From Gammaproteobacteria bacterium (GTDB lineage Bacteria; Pseudomonadota; Gammaproteobacteria; Enterobacterales; Psychrobiaceae), in assembly GCA_013214965.1 (NCBI GenBank), contig JABSRU010000027.1, positions 1-64,000 of the forward strand: 64,000 nt of DNA. The letters run 5' to 3'. How positions within the stretch are numbered: the first letter of the stretch is position 1; each line of letters starts with the position of its first letter. Below, one piece after another: positions 19,183 to 28,961 of the stretch. The notes under the pieces are model-generated. The model was not told where the DNA came from, ran no database searches, and saw only the letters and a list, made by a program, of their open reading frames with translations. A program made the position numbers and the translations under genes.

Positions 19183-19803
19183 ATGAGTCAGTTTTTTTAT
19201 GTTCACCCAGATAACCCACAGGGGCGCTTAATTGATCAAGCGGTGACTATCATTAATAATGGCGGCGTGGTGATTTTTCCGACCGACTCTGGCTATGCTA
19301 TTGGTTGTCAGCTTGATAATAAAACCGCTTTTGATCGAATTTGTCGGATTAGAGATATTAGCAAAGAGCATAACTTCACCTTGATGTGCAGTGATTTATC
19401 ACAGATTTCTAATTATGCTAAATTTGATAATCAGTGTTTTAGAGCCCTAAGAAATAACACCCCGGGTAGTTATACTTTTGTGTTTAAGGCGACTCGTGAA
19501 GTACCAAAACGCGTGCAAAATGTCAAGCGTAAAACAATTGGCATGCGGGTGCCTGATAATAAAATCGCCTTAGCATTATTGGACAAGCTAGGGGCTCCTG
19601 TATTGTCTACTTCGTTGATTTTACCCGGTAATCAGATGACTGAGTCTGATCCTGAAATTATTCGAGACTTACTCGAAAAACAGGTGGATTTAATTATTAA
19701 TGGCGGTCATTTAGCTGAAATGCCAACCACGGTGATTGATATGTCCGATGGTGATTTTAAGGTGATTCGCGTTGGCAGTGGTGATGTAGCACCTTTTGAA
19801 TAA
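19183..19803 (+). CDS. yciO: YciO, Sua5/YrdC/YciO family protein
   Basis: 206 residues of the YrdC-like fold. The family links to threonylcarbamoyl-AMP synthesis for tRNA t6A, though YciO itself is not the essential TsaC. Motifs are FPTDSGYAIGC near residue 33 and KRKTIGMRVPDN. It starts on the base after the rnm stop, so translation is likely coupled. Confidence 0.9.
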   Translation: MSQFFYVHPDNPQGRLIDQAVTIINNGGVVIFPTDSGYAIGCQLDNKTAFDRICRIRDISKEHNFTLMCSDLSQISNYAKFDNQCFRALRNNTPGSYTFVFKATREVPKRVQNVKRKTIGMRVPDNKIALALLDKLGAPVLSTSLILPGNQMTESDPEIIRDLLEKQVDLIINGGHLAEMPTTVIDMSDGDFKVIRVGSGDVAPFE

Positions 19804-19804
19804 T

Positions 19805-20614
19805 ATGACCGTAGCCCTTGAACCAAAAGAGCCGCCATTGGCGCTAGTCGGCGGTAAGCCTTTTACAACACCCCCTAACGATTTATTTATCCCACCGGAT
19901 GCTTTACAAGTATTTTTGCAAGCGTTTGAAGGGCCGTTAGATTTATTACTCTATCTGATTCGTAAACATAAATTTGAAATTGTAGATTTACCAATTTTTG
20001 AAATCACCGAACAATATATGGAATATGTTGAAGTGATGAAAGAATTGGATCTCGACTTGGCGTCTGAATATTTATTGATGGCGGCGATACTTGCTGAAAT
20101 AAAATCACGGATCTTGTTGCCAGTGACATTGGTTGAACAAACCGAAGAAGAAGATCCTCGTGCCGCATTAGTCGAACGCTTAAAAGAGTATGAACGTTAT
20201 AAAAGTGTGGCGATTGAGCTGGATGATTTACCTCGGCTCGAACGAGATTACCAAGTGGCACACGTTGCATTGGCGCCTAACTTAGCACCGGTTGTTTTAC
20301 CGAACGAGGTTAACCTTAATCAAATATTTGATGCCTTTGATCAAGTAATGAAGCGAGTTAATTCATTGACTCATCACAAAATAGAGCGTGAAAGGTTGTC
20401 GACCAGAGAACGAATGACTAAAATTATGGCGCAACTGATTGATGTTGATCAATTGTACTTTTACCAGTTGTTTAATTATCAGGAAGGGCGAGGCGGGATT
20501 GTGGTTTCTTTTATTGCCATTTTAGAACTCGCCAAAGAACAATTGATCCGTTGGACACTGCAGCCCAATGGCCAGTTAATCATTATGAAGGCCTATGATA
20601 GCAATTCAAATTAA
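19805..20614 (+). CDS. scpA: Segregation and condensation protein A
   Basis: Kleisin subunit that with ScpB bridges SMC. 269 residues from the ATG at 19805; a TTG 9 bp earlier overlaps yciO and is less likely. Features include FEGPLDLLLYLIRKHKF near residue 45 and LIDVDQLYFYQLFNYQ in the C-terminal half. Presence of scpAB in Shewanella and Vibrio relatives coexists with MukBEF in many of them. Confidence 0.93.
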   Translation: MTVALEPKEPPLALVGGKPFTTPPNDLFIPPDALQVFLQAFEGPLDLLLYLIRKHKFEIVDLPIFEITEQYMEYVEVMKELDLDLASEYLLMAAILAEIKSRILLPVTLVEQTEEEDPRAALVERLKEYERYKSVAIELDDLPRLERDYQVAHVALAPNLAPVVLPNEVNLNQIFDAFDQVMKRVNSLTHHKIERERLSTRERMTKIMAQLIDVDQLYFYQLFNYQEGRGGIVVSFIAILELAKEQLIRWTLQPNGQLIIMKAYDSNSN

Positions 20615-21161
20615 AGCATTAATTGAAGCGGCAATATTTTCTACTCCAAAGCCAATCACTATTAAACGGATAAAACAGACAATTTTAGCGGATACAGATA
20701 TCAGCCAAGGTCAAATAGCTGATATAATAGTGGAGTTACAGGGCGACTACGAAGCGCGAGGTATTAAGTTACTTGGCACCGCAAGCGGTTATCAATTTGT
20801 TACCGCACCTGAGCTGAGTGAAAAATTAGCTGTTTTATGGCAAGAAAAAGCACCACGTTATTCAAGAGCATTGCTTGAAACGCTCGCTTTGGTTGCCTAT
20901 AAACAACCAATAACTCGCGCCGAAATGGAAGAATTAAGAGGTGTTGCTGTCAGCAGTAATATCATGAAAACCTTACTTGAACGGCAGTGGGTTAAAATTG
21001 TAGGACAAAAAGAAGTACCAGGAAAGCCTTCTTTATATGGTACGACTAACCAATTTTTAGATTATTTTGGTCTCGATAATTTGGCACAGTTACCTGTGTT
21101 ATCGGATCAACAACTCGAGGTCGTTATTGAAGACTTCGAGCAACAACAGGTATCACCATGA
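20595..21161 (+). CDS. scpB: Segregation and condensation protein B
   Basis: Winged-helix partner of ScpA in chromosome condensation. 188 residues with LIEAAIFSTPKPIT at the start, LLETLALVAYKQPITRAEMEELRGV in two adjoining pieces near residue 95, and GKPSLYGTT. It overlaps scpA by 20 bp and rluB by 4 bp. Confidence 0.94.
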   Translation: MIAIQIKALIEAAIFSTPKPITIKRIKQTILADTDISQGQIADIIVELQGDYEARGIKLLGTASGYQFVTAPELSEKLAVLWQEKAPRYSRALLETLALVAYKQPITRAEMEELRGVAVSSNIMKTLLERQWVKIVGQKEVPGKPSLYGTTNQFLDYFGLDNLAQLPVLSDQQLEVVIEDFEQQQVSP

Positions 21162-22099
21162 GTGAAAAGTTACAAAAAGTTTTAGCCCGAGCAGGGCAAG
21201 GCTCACGTCGTGAGTTAGAAAAAGTGATCAGTGATGGTCGAGTGAGTGTTAATGGCACGGTTGTCGGATTAGGTTGTCGCGTTGAACCAACCGATACTGT
21301 TCGTTTTGATGGTCGCACCATTGATACTCAAGGGGCATCTGAGCAAATTTGTCGAGTGATTGCCTATCACAAACAAGAAGGTGAAATGGCTAGTCGTCAT
21401 GATCCTGAAGGGCGCCAGACGGTCTTTGACCGTTTACCAAAAATTAAAGATGGTCGCTGGGTAGCGATAGGGCGTTTAGACATTAATACCTCTGGTTTAC
21501 TATTGTTTACCAATGATGGCGAACTTGCTAATCGTTTGATGCACCCATCGCATAAAATTGAACGTGAATTCGCAGTACGGACCTTTGGCGACGTCAGTGA
21601 TAAAACGATCCAGACATTAAGAACCGGCGTGATGCTGGAAAATGGCCGAGCTCACTTTTCTAAAATTAAAGAGAACGGTGGCGAGGGCGTGAATTCTTGG
21701 TACCATGTGACGTTATCCGAAGGGCGTAACCGCGAAGTTCGTTTGATGTGGGCATCTCAAGATGTGCAAGTCAGTCGTTTAATTCGGGTTAGCTATGGTG
21801 AAATTAATCTTGAGAAAAGCCTACCCCGTGGTGGTTGGCAAGAACTTGAATTAGAACCGGTTAATTATTTACGCAAGCTGGTGGGTTTAGACGCCGCATT
21901 AGAGTCGCATTTATCGGTTCGTGAAGAACATCGTAATAAATCGTCAAGAATCCGTCGTGCTGTCAGAAGACATGCGGTAATTCGTCAAAAAATTGAAAAC
22001 GAAAGTGCCGGTCGTAAAAAAAGTGCCAAAGCGACTGCATCCGGTAAACGGACTTCAACTAAAAAGAAAAACAACCAAAAGCGCCGAATTCGCGACTAA
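21158..22099 (+). CDS. rluB: 23S rRNA pseudouridine(2605) synthase RluB
   Basis: S4 RNA-binding domain at residues 3-50 (KVLARAGQGSRRELEKVI), then the RsuA-type catalytic motif GRLDINTSGLLLFTNDG near residue 105 with the nucleophilic Asp. The long basic C-terminal tail, rich in Lys and Arg, is typical of RluB rather than RsuA. 313 residues. Ends the rnm-rluB operon. Confidence 0.93.
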   Translation: MSEKLQKVLARAGQGSRRELEKVISDGRVSVNGTVVGLGCRVEPTDTVRFDGRTIDTQGASEQICRVIAYHKQEGEMASRHDPEGRQTVFDRLPKIKDGRWVAIGRLDINTSGLLLFTNDGELANRLMHPSHKIEREFAVRTFGDVSDKTIQTLRTGVMLENGRAHFSKIKENGGEGVNSWYHVTLSEGRNREVRLMWASQDVQVSRLIRVSYGEINLEKSLPRGGWQELELEPVNYLRKLVGLDAALESHLSVREEHRNKSSRIRRAVRRHAVIRQKIENESAGRKKSAKATASGKRTSTKKKNNQKRRIRD

Positions 22100-22116
22100 T
22101 GATAGAGAAAATGAGT

Positions 22117-22150
22117 ACTAATGATTAGATTTTAATACCTAATCATTAGT
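22117..22150 (+). terminator. 12-bp hairpin downstream of rluB
   Basis: ACTAATGATTAG and its perfect complement CTAATCATTAGT flank a 10-base AT loop. It lies 17 bp after the rluB stop. It is AT-rich and has no T-run, so termination is uncertain. Confidence 0.45.
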
Positions 22151-22382
22151 GTCAGCTTATTTTACGTATTAAAATATTAGCATCAATAATATCGTTTAGA
22201 TAAAATGTAATTATTTTTTAACTTTTAACGCATTGATTTTAATTGTTATATTTTTGTTGTTAAAATTTTTGTTTTTGTTGGAATAGTTATTGCTTAGTTA
22301 TTGTTTAGTACACATTAGCCGATGGTTATAAACCATTACAAATGATGTTACTCAGGATTTTAAACATAATAATAAGGTATAC

Positions 22383-22898
22383 ATGATGAAAAAGTTAATT
22401 TTAGGGATGTTTGTTGTTGCTGTATCAATGTTTGGTTTGCAAAACTCTGCAAACGCAACATTAATCTCGCAAGATATTTATTTTACTGATGCTACGACTA
22501 GTGACTCTGTGTTATTCGGTAATCTTTCAATTAATGTTGACGGGTTAACTGCTGATAATAATGAAGTTAATGTGTGGGAATCATTTACGTTAGGCGGCCT
22601 AATTATGGATGTTGCTAACATAAATGATTTTTTTGCAGTCGTCGATTTTACTGATTTAGCTGCCGGAATTGAAGCCTTTAGCTTTGATGTTTCCGATGCT
22701 TTTGATAATGCATATCAAGGTTATTATGATCGAGGTTTTGTTAATGAATTATCAATATTCGATGCAGCAACTGACACTCTTACTGTGTTCGGTGGTATCA
22801 CTTTAGGCCAAGCGACTGTTGTTCCTGAGCCAGCGGCATTATTATTAATGTTAACTGCGTTTGGTGCTTTAGCGATGAGACGTCGTAAGTTCAAATAA
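22383..22898 (+). CDS. PEP-CTERM sorting-domain protein
   Basis: 171 residues: a signal peptide ending near NSANA, about 115 residues of polar, Asp-rich extracellular sequence, and a C-terminal VPEPAALLLM segment, membrane helix and basic RRRKFK tail. That tail is the PEP-CTERM signal processed by exosortase (EpsH). The mature region was not recognised. It stands alone with its own terminator and a long AT-rich upstream region (22151-22382) where no other element is evident. No exosortase gene is in the window. Confidence 0.85.
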   Translation: MMKKLILGMFVVAVSMFGLQNSANATLISQDIYFTDATTSDSVLFGNLSINVDGLTADNNEVNVWESFTLGGLIMDVANINDFFAVVDFTDLAAGIEAFSFDVSDAFDNAYQGYYDRGFVNELSIFDAATDTLTVFGGITLGQATVVPEPAALLLMLTAFGALAMRRRKFK

Positions 22899-22913
22899 CT
22901 TCTGATTGATAAT

Positions 22914-22948
22914 AAAAAGGGTTAAGACAATGTCTTAGCCCTTTTTTT
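22914..22948 (+). terminator. Rho-independent terminator of the PEP-CTERM gene
   Basis: A stem pairing AAAAAGGGTTAAGACA with TGTCTTAGCCCTTTTT (one mismatch, very small loop) is followed by a T-run, 15 bp after the stop codon. Confidence 0.9.
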
Positions 22949-23028
22949 ATGCCTAGTATTATATTCTTTGCCTACCTACCATGCTAGCTTCAGCGATAAA
23001 CCAGTCAGTGCCCACTTGTGTCGGTTAA

Positions 23029-23160
23029 AATCAATAAATACTGCGTTGCTTTTAATCCCAATCCCAATAGCTATTGTTCGGCAATAAGCTCCTGTATTGC
23101 TCTACTATCGACATCCATGCCGAAATCAATCAAGCGCCTTGTTCTAGTTGATTTACCCTT
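23029..23160. repeat. Partial copy of the MITE-like element
   Basis: About 130 bp share the interior of the element at 11211-11419 in the same orientation: TACTGCGTTGC, TCCCAATAG, CTATTG, GACATCCATG and GCGCCTTGT occur in order. Terminal inverted repeats are not preserved, so this is an eroded copy. It lies in the 580-bp gap between the PEP-CTERM gene and the subtilase. Confidence 0.65.
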
Positions 23161-23262
23161 CGCACAACAAGATCATCTATTTAATGTAAATAATCCTCTT
23201 GATTGAGCCCCTAGATTAAGTCATTGGGCTTGATAGTAACGCCGTGGTCACTGTATTAGTTA

Positions 23263-23345
23263 ACCTGAACTCGGGATAAAGAGCTTTGTATCAAGATGAT
23301 ATATAAGATGTTTTAATTTTAAAGTTTCTTATCCCGAGCTCAGGT
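23263..23345. repeat. Spaced inverted repeat, 17-bp arms
   Basis: ACCTGAACTCGGGATAA (23263-23279) and TTATCCCGAGCTCAGGT (23329-23345) are complementary except at one position and enclose 49 AT-rich bases. TTAA flanks sit outside both arms. It resembles a small palindromic element or hairpin, not a terminator. Confidence 0.6.
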
Positions 23346-23429
23346 CAGTTAATTTAGAGGGTAATAGTAGTCTTGTTGTGGATTTTAGCCAGCACTAGTG
23401 GTGAGTCTAACTCATCAAACACCAGCCAT

Positions 23430-23461
23430 AAAAAAGGGCTGAGAGTAACTCTCAGCCCTTT
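23430..23461 (-). terminator. Rho-independent terminator of the subtilase gene
   Basis: Perfect 13-bp stem AAAGGGCTGAGAG / CTCTCAGCCCTTT with a TAA loop; on the minus strand it is followed by a T-run. It lies 22 bp downstream of the subtilase stop. Confidence 0.9.
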
Positions 23462-23482
23462 GGCAAACTAACAATGTAGAGA

Positions 23483-26400
23483 TTAGTCAGCTTTTAATTC
23501 TAAGATAGTCGTACCTTGAGCAACACCAGCATCATCCAAGAAAGTCACGCCACCCATGTAAAGTGTATCAGTGGTTAAACCACGAGTTCTAACACTTACA
23601 CGATTGAAACGTTCTTTAATCGCACGACGGCTTGAAGAAATACGTGTACTTCTTTGCGCTGAATCAGCAAACCAAACGGCCATGGTGTAATCAGTAGTCT
23701 CATCACCTTTTAAATCATAACCATGAACAAATGCAAGATAGAAATCACCGTTAGCACCGTTGGCAGCAGCCGCTGGGTTAACTAATGTGATATCTTCATT
23801 TGAACCAGCGTTTAGCGAAGTACCAACTTGATTACAGTTATAAGCTAAACAATGATAAACATAAAGATCCAAATCAGCACCGTCAGTATTAACTAGGCTA
23901 TCTTGCAGTTTAAAGCGTGCTATTTGAGTACCTTCACTAACAAAAAATGCATGGAAACCTAAACCCGCTTCATTAAACTTGAACGTTTTGTCTTCATCTT
24001 GGCTAACTGTTTTTGCTGAACCTTGCGGTGCAACTAAACCAGCAGTTGTGATACTCGTACGTCCAGAGAACTTCATTTGAACAGGGAAGCTATAACGTCC
24101 ACGTCTCAAGTCACCAGAAATAACGGCCGGAACAACAATTTTAATTTCAGGAATAGTCTTAATCACGATAGGTAAACGAACCGAGTGACCTGCAGCATCA
24201 GTCCAAGTAATAGAACCATTCTTCCAAACCTTGTGAACCGAATCTTCATGAACGGTAAATGTTAAGGCGAATGACGCTTTACCTGAAGCATTAACTGATA
24301 AGGTGTCTTCAGCCGTTTCAACACCTGCAGCATCGAAGGTCTGAACGCTAACAGATACGCCTTCAGGTGCTTCAATGGCAGCAGTGTATACCGATGCAAC
24401 GTTAGTCGCATTACTTACAGTACGTGAAATAGTTTCAGTCAGCTGAAGCTCTGCAATGGCAATTGACGGTAAATTTAATTGGCTTGCATCATGACTAAAG
24501 CCAGATTCTGCTAATTCGTTACAGTTTGGACCTCTGGCCGCAACAAAATCGGCTTCGTCTTGACCACACATAAAGGCTAAGTAATCAGCAATGCCAGCGT
24601 CAAACAATAGACCAGGATCCATCGCTGATACAGGAACAACATGACCCGCACCAAAGTTAAATGGACCTGCAGCAGTGATACCATCGGCTTCCGTAATGTT
24701 TTGACGGGCTGTTGTCATCATCGCAGACTTTATTTGAGCCGGTGACCAAGAACTATGAGACTCTTTAAATAACGCAGCAATACCCGCAATATGTGGACTA
24801 GACATCGACGTACCGCTTAGGTATTTATAAAACTCACCGCCATGTTCGCCTAATGGTGCAGGGGTAGTTGCAGCAAGGATCTGAACACCTGGTGCTGTGA
24901 TATCTGGCTTAATAATGTCATAAGTTGACTTATTAGGACCTTGTGATGAGAAGTCAGCCATCTTGTTACCGATAACACGTTTCATCGTGAAATGATTAGC
25001 CGCTAAGCTGATAGAAACAGCCTCGCCTTCAACAATCGCTGTATTTAATGCCACGCCGTCTTCTTGACTGATCATGAAACCAGGGATATTAAATGCACCG
25101 TCACCGCCCATCACTATTGGGCCGCCAGCCTTGTTGCTATAAACCACAACCGCTGCTGCGCCGGCAAGTTGAGCACGTTCAACTTTTTCTGAGAATGCAC
25201 ATGAACCACGGCTAATTAATGCTATTTTACCCGCCAGAGCGGCAGCATTTTCAAGTGCAGTTGCTGCGTCATCTTCAAAACACGCTTCAAGAGGTTGTGC
25301 AATAACAACTTCTTGATTAACGGTGCCAGTTGTTGAAATAGGGGCTGTAATAGCACCTTCAGCAGCAATTAGGAGTTCTTGTGGGTCGCGCGATGAAATC
25401 TGAATCGCTGCTGTTGGGATTTCGCCATCATAGGTTGATGCTCCAACACTAGTGACCCAAGGGGCAGGTGTGCCAACAGTTTCACTTTCTGGGCCATCGT
25501 TACCAGCAGATACCGCAACGAACACACCGGCTTGCGCCGCTGTTAGCATTGACGCTGTTGGTGGGATAGTCAGGTTAGTACGGCTACCGCCAATTGAATA
25601 GTTGATAACATCAACGCCATCGGCCACTGCTTGTTCGATAGCTGCCATGGTATCACCGTAAAAACAACCGGCTTCTTTCTCGCCAGCTTCGTTTTTATAG
25701 TCACTGTTCCAACAGGCTTTATACATTGCAACACGAGCGCGCGGTGCAATACCTGACATCATGCCAGCAGGCATGCCTTTAGGTGTTGCTTCAACGCCAG
25801 CATTACCGCCAGCAGTACTTAATGTATGACTACCATGACCGTCAGCATCGCGGGGTGAAATAAACTCACCTAATTCAGTTTGAATCTCGTAGCGAGAGGC
25901 AAAAGAATCACCGAAATAACGAGCACCGATTAATTTATTGTTACAATCAAAGACTTCATCTTCGCCTTTATCACAAGTACCGGTCCAGCCTAAAGTTGCA
26001 GGATCTGAGTAGCTACCGTCATCGGCAAAACTTGGATGTTCAGGCCATACACCAGTATCAACCACACCAATGATGACATCTTCACCTTTAATATTTAACG
26101 CGTGCTGACCAAGAGGGCCGTTTAAACCCAAAAATTCAGGGGTGTTAGATGTGGTTACTTGCTGTAACACATCTTCCCAAACACCAACAACATCAGGATG
26201 TGCTTCTAGTTGTTCTTTTTGTTTTGCTGTTAACTGGGCAGTAAAACCGTTGTAAGTGTGTTTAAAAGAATAGCCAATGTTAATTGAACCGATATCGCCG
26301 GCAACTTCTTCTTGTTTTTGTAACATATGGGCAATATATGCCTGAAGTCGTGGTGATTTCGAGTTGTATAGATTCCCTTTGTTATGAGCTAGCGGGTTAT

Positions 26401-26617
26401 TTGGAATTAACTCACCAAGTTCCTGTGCTTTTTCAATAGCCGTAGGGGCTTTAAGTTGTACAATATAGTTTGAAGCTTGTTGCTTGCTATATCCTACTGT
26501 TGAACCCTGAATTTGAGTTCTATCGACATTAATTTCATTGTTCGCTGCCCATGATGGTGCAGCAGTAAACAAAACTGCCGATACTAAAGTTACTAATTGA
26601 GACTTTTTAAATTGCAT
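23483..26617 (-). CDS. Secreted subtilisin-like serine protease (S8) with PA and C-terminal beta domains
   Basis: About 1044 residues. In order: signal peptide (cleavage after PSWAA), inhibitor I9 propeptide with YIVQLKAP and HTYNGFTAQLT, catalytic Asp in VVDTGVWP near residue 185, His in DADGHGSHTLS near 260, a PA insert around 450-560, and Ser in SGTSMSSPHIAG near 610. A fibronectin-like domain and a beta-rich tail of about 200 residues follow. I chose the ATG at 26617, with GGAG six bases upstream, over the TTG at 26629. Likely exported for protein degradation; two Cys pairs suggest disulfides. Confidence 0.92.
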   Translation of the reverse strand: MQFKKSQLVTLVSAVLFTAAPSWAANNEINVDRTQIQGSTVGYSKQQASNYIVQLKAPTAIEKAQELGELIPNNPLAHNKGNLYNSKSPRLQAYIAHMLQKQEEVAGDIGSINIGYSFKHTYNGFTAQLTAKQKEQLEAHPDVVGVWEDVLQQVTTSNTPEFLGLNGPLGQHALNIKGEDVIIGVVDTGVWPEHPSFADDGSYSDPATLGWTGTCDKGEDEVFDCNNKLIGARYFGDSFASRYEIQTELGEFISPRDADGHGSHTLSTAGGNAGVEATPKGMPAGMMSGIAPRARVAMYKACWNSDYKNEAGEKEAGCFYGDTMAAIEQAVADGVDVINYSIGGSRTNLTIPPTASMLTAAQAGVFVAVSAGNDGPESETVGTPAPWVTSVGASTYDGEIPTAAIQISSRDPQELLIAAEGAITAPISTTGTVNQEVVIAQPLEACFEDDAATALENAAALAGKIALISRGSCAFSEKVERAQLAGAAAVVVYSNKAGGPIVMGGDGAFNIPGFMISQEDGVALNTAIVEGEAVSISLAANHFTMKRVIGNKMADFSSQGPNKSTYDIIKPDITAPGVQILAATTPAPLGEHGGEFYKYLSGTSMSSPHIAGIAALFKESHSSWSPAQIKSAMMTTARQNITEADGITAAGPFNFGAGHVVPVSAMDPGLLFDAGIADYLAFMCGQDEADFVAARGPNCNELAESGFSHDASQLNLPSIAIAELQLTETISRTVSNATNVASVYTAAIEAPEGVSVSVQTFDAAGVETAEDTLSVNASGKASFALTFTVHEDSVHKVWKNGSITWTDAAGHSVRLPIVIKTIPEIKIVVPAVISGDLRRGRYSFPVQMKFSGRTSITTAGLVAPQGSAKTVSQDEDKTFKFNEAGLGFHAFFVSEGTQIARFKLQDSLVNTDGADLDLYVYHCLAYNCNQVGTSLNAGSNEDITLVNPAAAANGANGDFYLAFVHGYDLKGDETTDYTMAVWFADSAQRSTRISSSRRAIKERFNRVSVRTRGLTTDTLYMGGVTFLDDAGVAQGTTILELKAD

Positions 26618-27031
26618 TTTGTGCTCCAATTCCGTTTTTAATATAATTATTGGATTAAACTCTTCATTATTTGTTCCTATTTGGCAAGGGCAAAAGCAAT
26701 ACTTTTTAACCAGACCAACGGAAGTCAGTGTTATGCAATATCTGTGCCTATTTTTAACTTTATGATTTTATAGTATTTCCATTAGTAATGTAACCGAGTG
26801 ATTACATCTGTTAATTTTCTTGACGCTCAACTTTGAATAAATGTTAAATTATACGTTGCTTAAATAATCATTTTGACCGTTTTAATGACTTACAGAGTTA
26901 ACTGGTTAAATTGCGTTCACTATTTTTTTGTAAAAAAAACTGACAGTGGCGTCTAATTGGCTTACATCGACAGTTATTAGACAAAAGAATGTTTAATAGC
27001 GATTAACATTAGGCGATAGATCTGTTATAAA
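26618..27031. promoter_or_regulatory. Divergent intergenic region of about 410 bp
   Basis: It separates the subtilase from the acyl-CoA dehydrogenase. A possible promoter is TTGACG near 26819 with TTAAAT 18 bases on. The rest is AT-rich and I see no reading frame or hairpin worth naming. Confidence 0.35.
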
Positions 27032-27049
27032 TTAAAACATATGTTTTAA
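27032..27049. promoter_or_regulatory. Perfect 18-bp palindrome, PsrA-like operator
   Basis: TTAAAACATATGTTTTAA is a perfect palindrome 50 bp before the acyl-CoA dehydrogenase start. Its core AAAC-N4-GTTT fits the binding pattern reported for PsrA, the TetR-type fatty-acid-responsive regulator of marine gammaproteobacteria. A TATAAA just upstream could be the -10 box. Regulator assignment is inference. Confidence 0.55.
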
Positions 27050-27099
27050 AAGGGTGTTTACCCTTGGCTACTAATAACAATTTTTAAAGGAACAGCCTA

Positions 27100-28899
27100 A
27101 TGACCGAATTTAAACCACCACTTAATGATATGAGTTTTTTATTAACCAAAGTGTTTGATGTTGCATCGTTATGGGAAAGTATCCCGCAACTAAAAGAAAC
27201 GGTTGATATCGATACCGCCGAAGCAATCCTAGAAGAAGCCGGTAAACTAGCTTCCGGTTTAATCGCTCCTTTAAATCGTAGTGGCGATGAAGAAGGCGCT
27301 CAATGGCACGATGGCGTTGTAACTACACCTGCTGGCTTTAAGGAAGCCTACCAGACTTTTGCCGAAGGCGGCTGGAGTGGTTTGGGCGGTGATCCAGCCT
27401 ATGGTGGTATGGGCATGCCTAAAATGCTGGGTGTGTTATTTGATGAAATGATGTATGCCGCTAATAGTTCTTTTGCGTTATATCCAACGTTAACCTCTGG
27501 CGCCTGTTTGGCATTAAATGCCCATGGCAGTGAAGCCTTAAAACAAAAATACTTACCTTCTTTATATAGTGGACGCTGGGCTTCATCAATGTGTTTGACT
27601 GAGTCTCATAGTGGTACTGACTTAGGGCTAATCCGCACTAAGGCTATTCCTAATGGCGATGATAGTTATTTGATCTCAGGCACCAAAATTTTCATTACCG
27701 GTGGCGATCAAGATTTAAACGAAAATATTATTCACTTAGTGTTAGCTAAATTGCCAGATGCTGCTCCGGGTGCTCGCGGAATTTCATTATTCTTAGTACC
27801 TAAAATTAATGTTGAGAATGATCAATTAACCACCGCTAATAATGTCAGTTGTGGTTCGATCGAACATAAGATGGGTATTAAAGCCTCGGCGACCTGTGTA
27901 ATGAATTTTGATGAGTCAGTAGGCTACTTAGTGGGAGAAGTAGGTAAAGGGCTCGCTTGTATGTTCACCATGATGAATTACGAGCGTCTTTCAATTGGTA
28001 TTCAAGGGATCGGTTGTGGTGAAATGGCCTATCAAGGCGCAGCTGAATATGCTAAAGACCGTTTACAAAGCCGCGGTGTTGGTGCACTTAAAGATCCCTC
28101 TAAACCTGCTGATCCTATCGTAGTACACGGTGATGTTCGTCGAATGTTACTGACAATGCGTGCTAATAATGAAGCCAGTCGTGCATTTGCACTTTATATT
28201 GCCAAGCAACTCGATATTACCAAATTCAGTGAAGATACTCAGGCGGTAGCTAAGGCTAGTGGTTTGGTCGCTTTGTTAACTCCAGTGGCTAAAGCATTCT
28301 TTACTGATTTAGGTTTAGAGTCTACGGTGTTAGGTCAGCAAGTGTATGGTGGTCATGGTTATATCCGCGAGTGGGGCATGGAGCAGTTAGTGCGTGATGT
28401 CCGTATCGCACAGATTTATGAGGGCACTAACGGTATTCAAGCCCTCGATTTGATTGGTCGTAAAGTGGCAATGAATCAAGGTAAAGATTTTGAATTGTTT
28501 AGCCAGGAAATTCGTGAATTTGTTAGTGATTTTAATGGCAGTGAATTAGCCAGTAACACTCGGTTAGCCCCTATGTTTACTCAGCTTACTGCTTCGATAG
28601 AGCAACTTGAGCAATTAACTCAATTGATTTTAAGTCGTGCCGGCGATGGCAATGAGCTTAATGGTAATGCTGTTGATTATTTGAATGCCTTTGGTTACAG
28701 TGCATTTGCCTTTATGTGGTGCATGATGGCTGTGGCTGCTGTTAAAGAGCAGCAACATGATGATAATTGTCTTTATGAAAACAAATTAGTGGTAGCTGAG
28801 TTTTTCTTTGCCCGCATTTTGCCTCGTCAGCAAGCACATATTGGTGCGATTCAATCTGGTGTTTCAAGTCTAATGGCACTGCCAAACGAGATGTTTTAA
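27100..28899 (+). CDS. Acyl-CoA dehydrogenase with C-terminal extension domain
   Basis: FAD enzyme for the first step of beta-oxidation. 599 residues, longer than classical short or medium chain enzymes (about 380) because of the C-terminal acyl-CoA dehydrogenase domain seen in this branch. Visible are CLTESHSGTDLGLIRTKA (FAD/substrate region, near 165), KIFITGGDQ, and the C-terminal VYGGHGYIREWGMEQLVRD with AQIYEGTNGIQALDL containing the catalytic Glu. Single gene with its own terminator; the upstream palindrome suggests fatty-acid control. Confidence 0.92.
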   Translation: MTEFKPPLNDMSFLLTKVFDVASLWESIPQLKETVDIDTAEAILEEAGKLASGLIAPLNRSGDEEGAQWHDGVVTTPAGFKEAYQTFAEGGWSGLGGDPAYGGMGMPKMLGVLFDEMMYAANSSFALYPTLTSGACLALNAHGSEALKQKYLPSLYSGRWASSMCLTESHSGTDLGLIRTKAIPNGDDSYLISGTKIFITGGDQDLNENIIHLVLAKLPDAAPGARGISLFLVPKINVENDQLTTANNVSCGSIEHKMGIKASATCVMNFDESVGYLVGEVGKGLACMFTMMNYERLSIGIQGIGCGEMAYQGAAEYAKDRLQSRGVGALKDPSKPADPIVVHGDVRRMLLTMRANNEASRAFALYIAKQLDITKFSEDTQAVAKASGLVALLTPVAKAFFTDLGLESTVLGQQVYGGHGYIREWGMEQLVRDVRIAQIYEGTNGIQALDLIGRKVAMNQGKDFELFSQEIREFVSDFNGSELASNTRLAPMFTQLTASIEQLEQLTQLILSRAGDGNELNGNAVDYLNAFGYSAFAFMWCMMAVAAVKEQQHDDNCLYENKLVVAEFFFARILPRQQAHIGAIQSGVSSLMALPNEMF

Positions 28900-28925
28900 A
28901 TAACAGGCATTCAGTCGAAAAATAA

Positions 28926-28961
28926 AAGATAAAGCAGCCGCATCAGCGGCTGCTTTATCTT
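28926..28961. terminator. Strong bidirectional terminator
   Basis: A perfect 16-bp stem around AAAGCAGCCGC with an ATCA loop, flanked by A and T residues, sits between convergent acyl-CoA dehydrogenase and dctM; its right arm touches the dctM stop codon. Confidence 0.9.
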
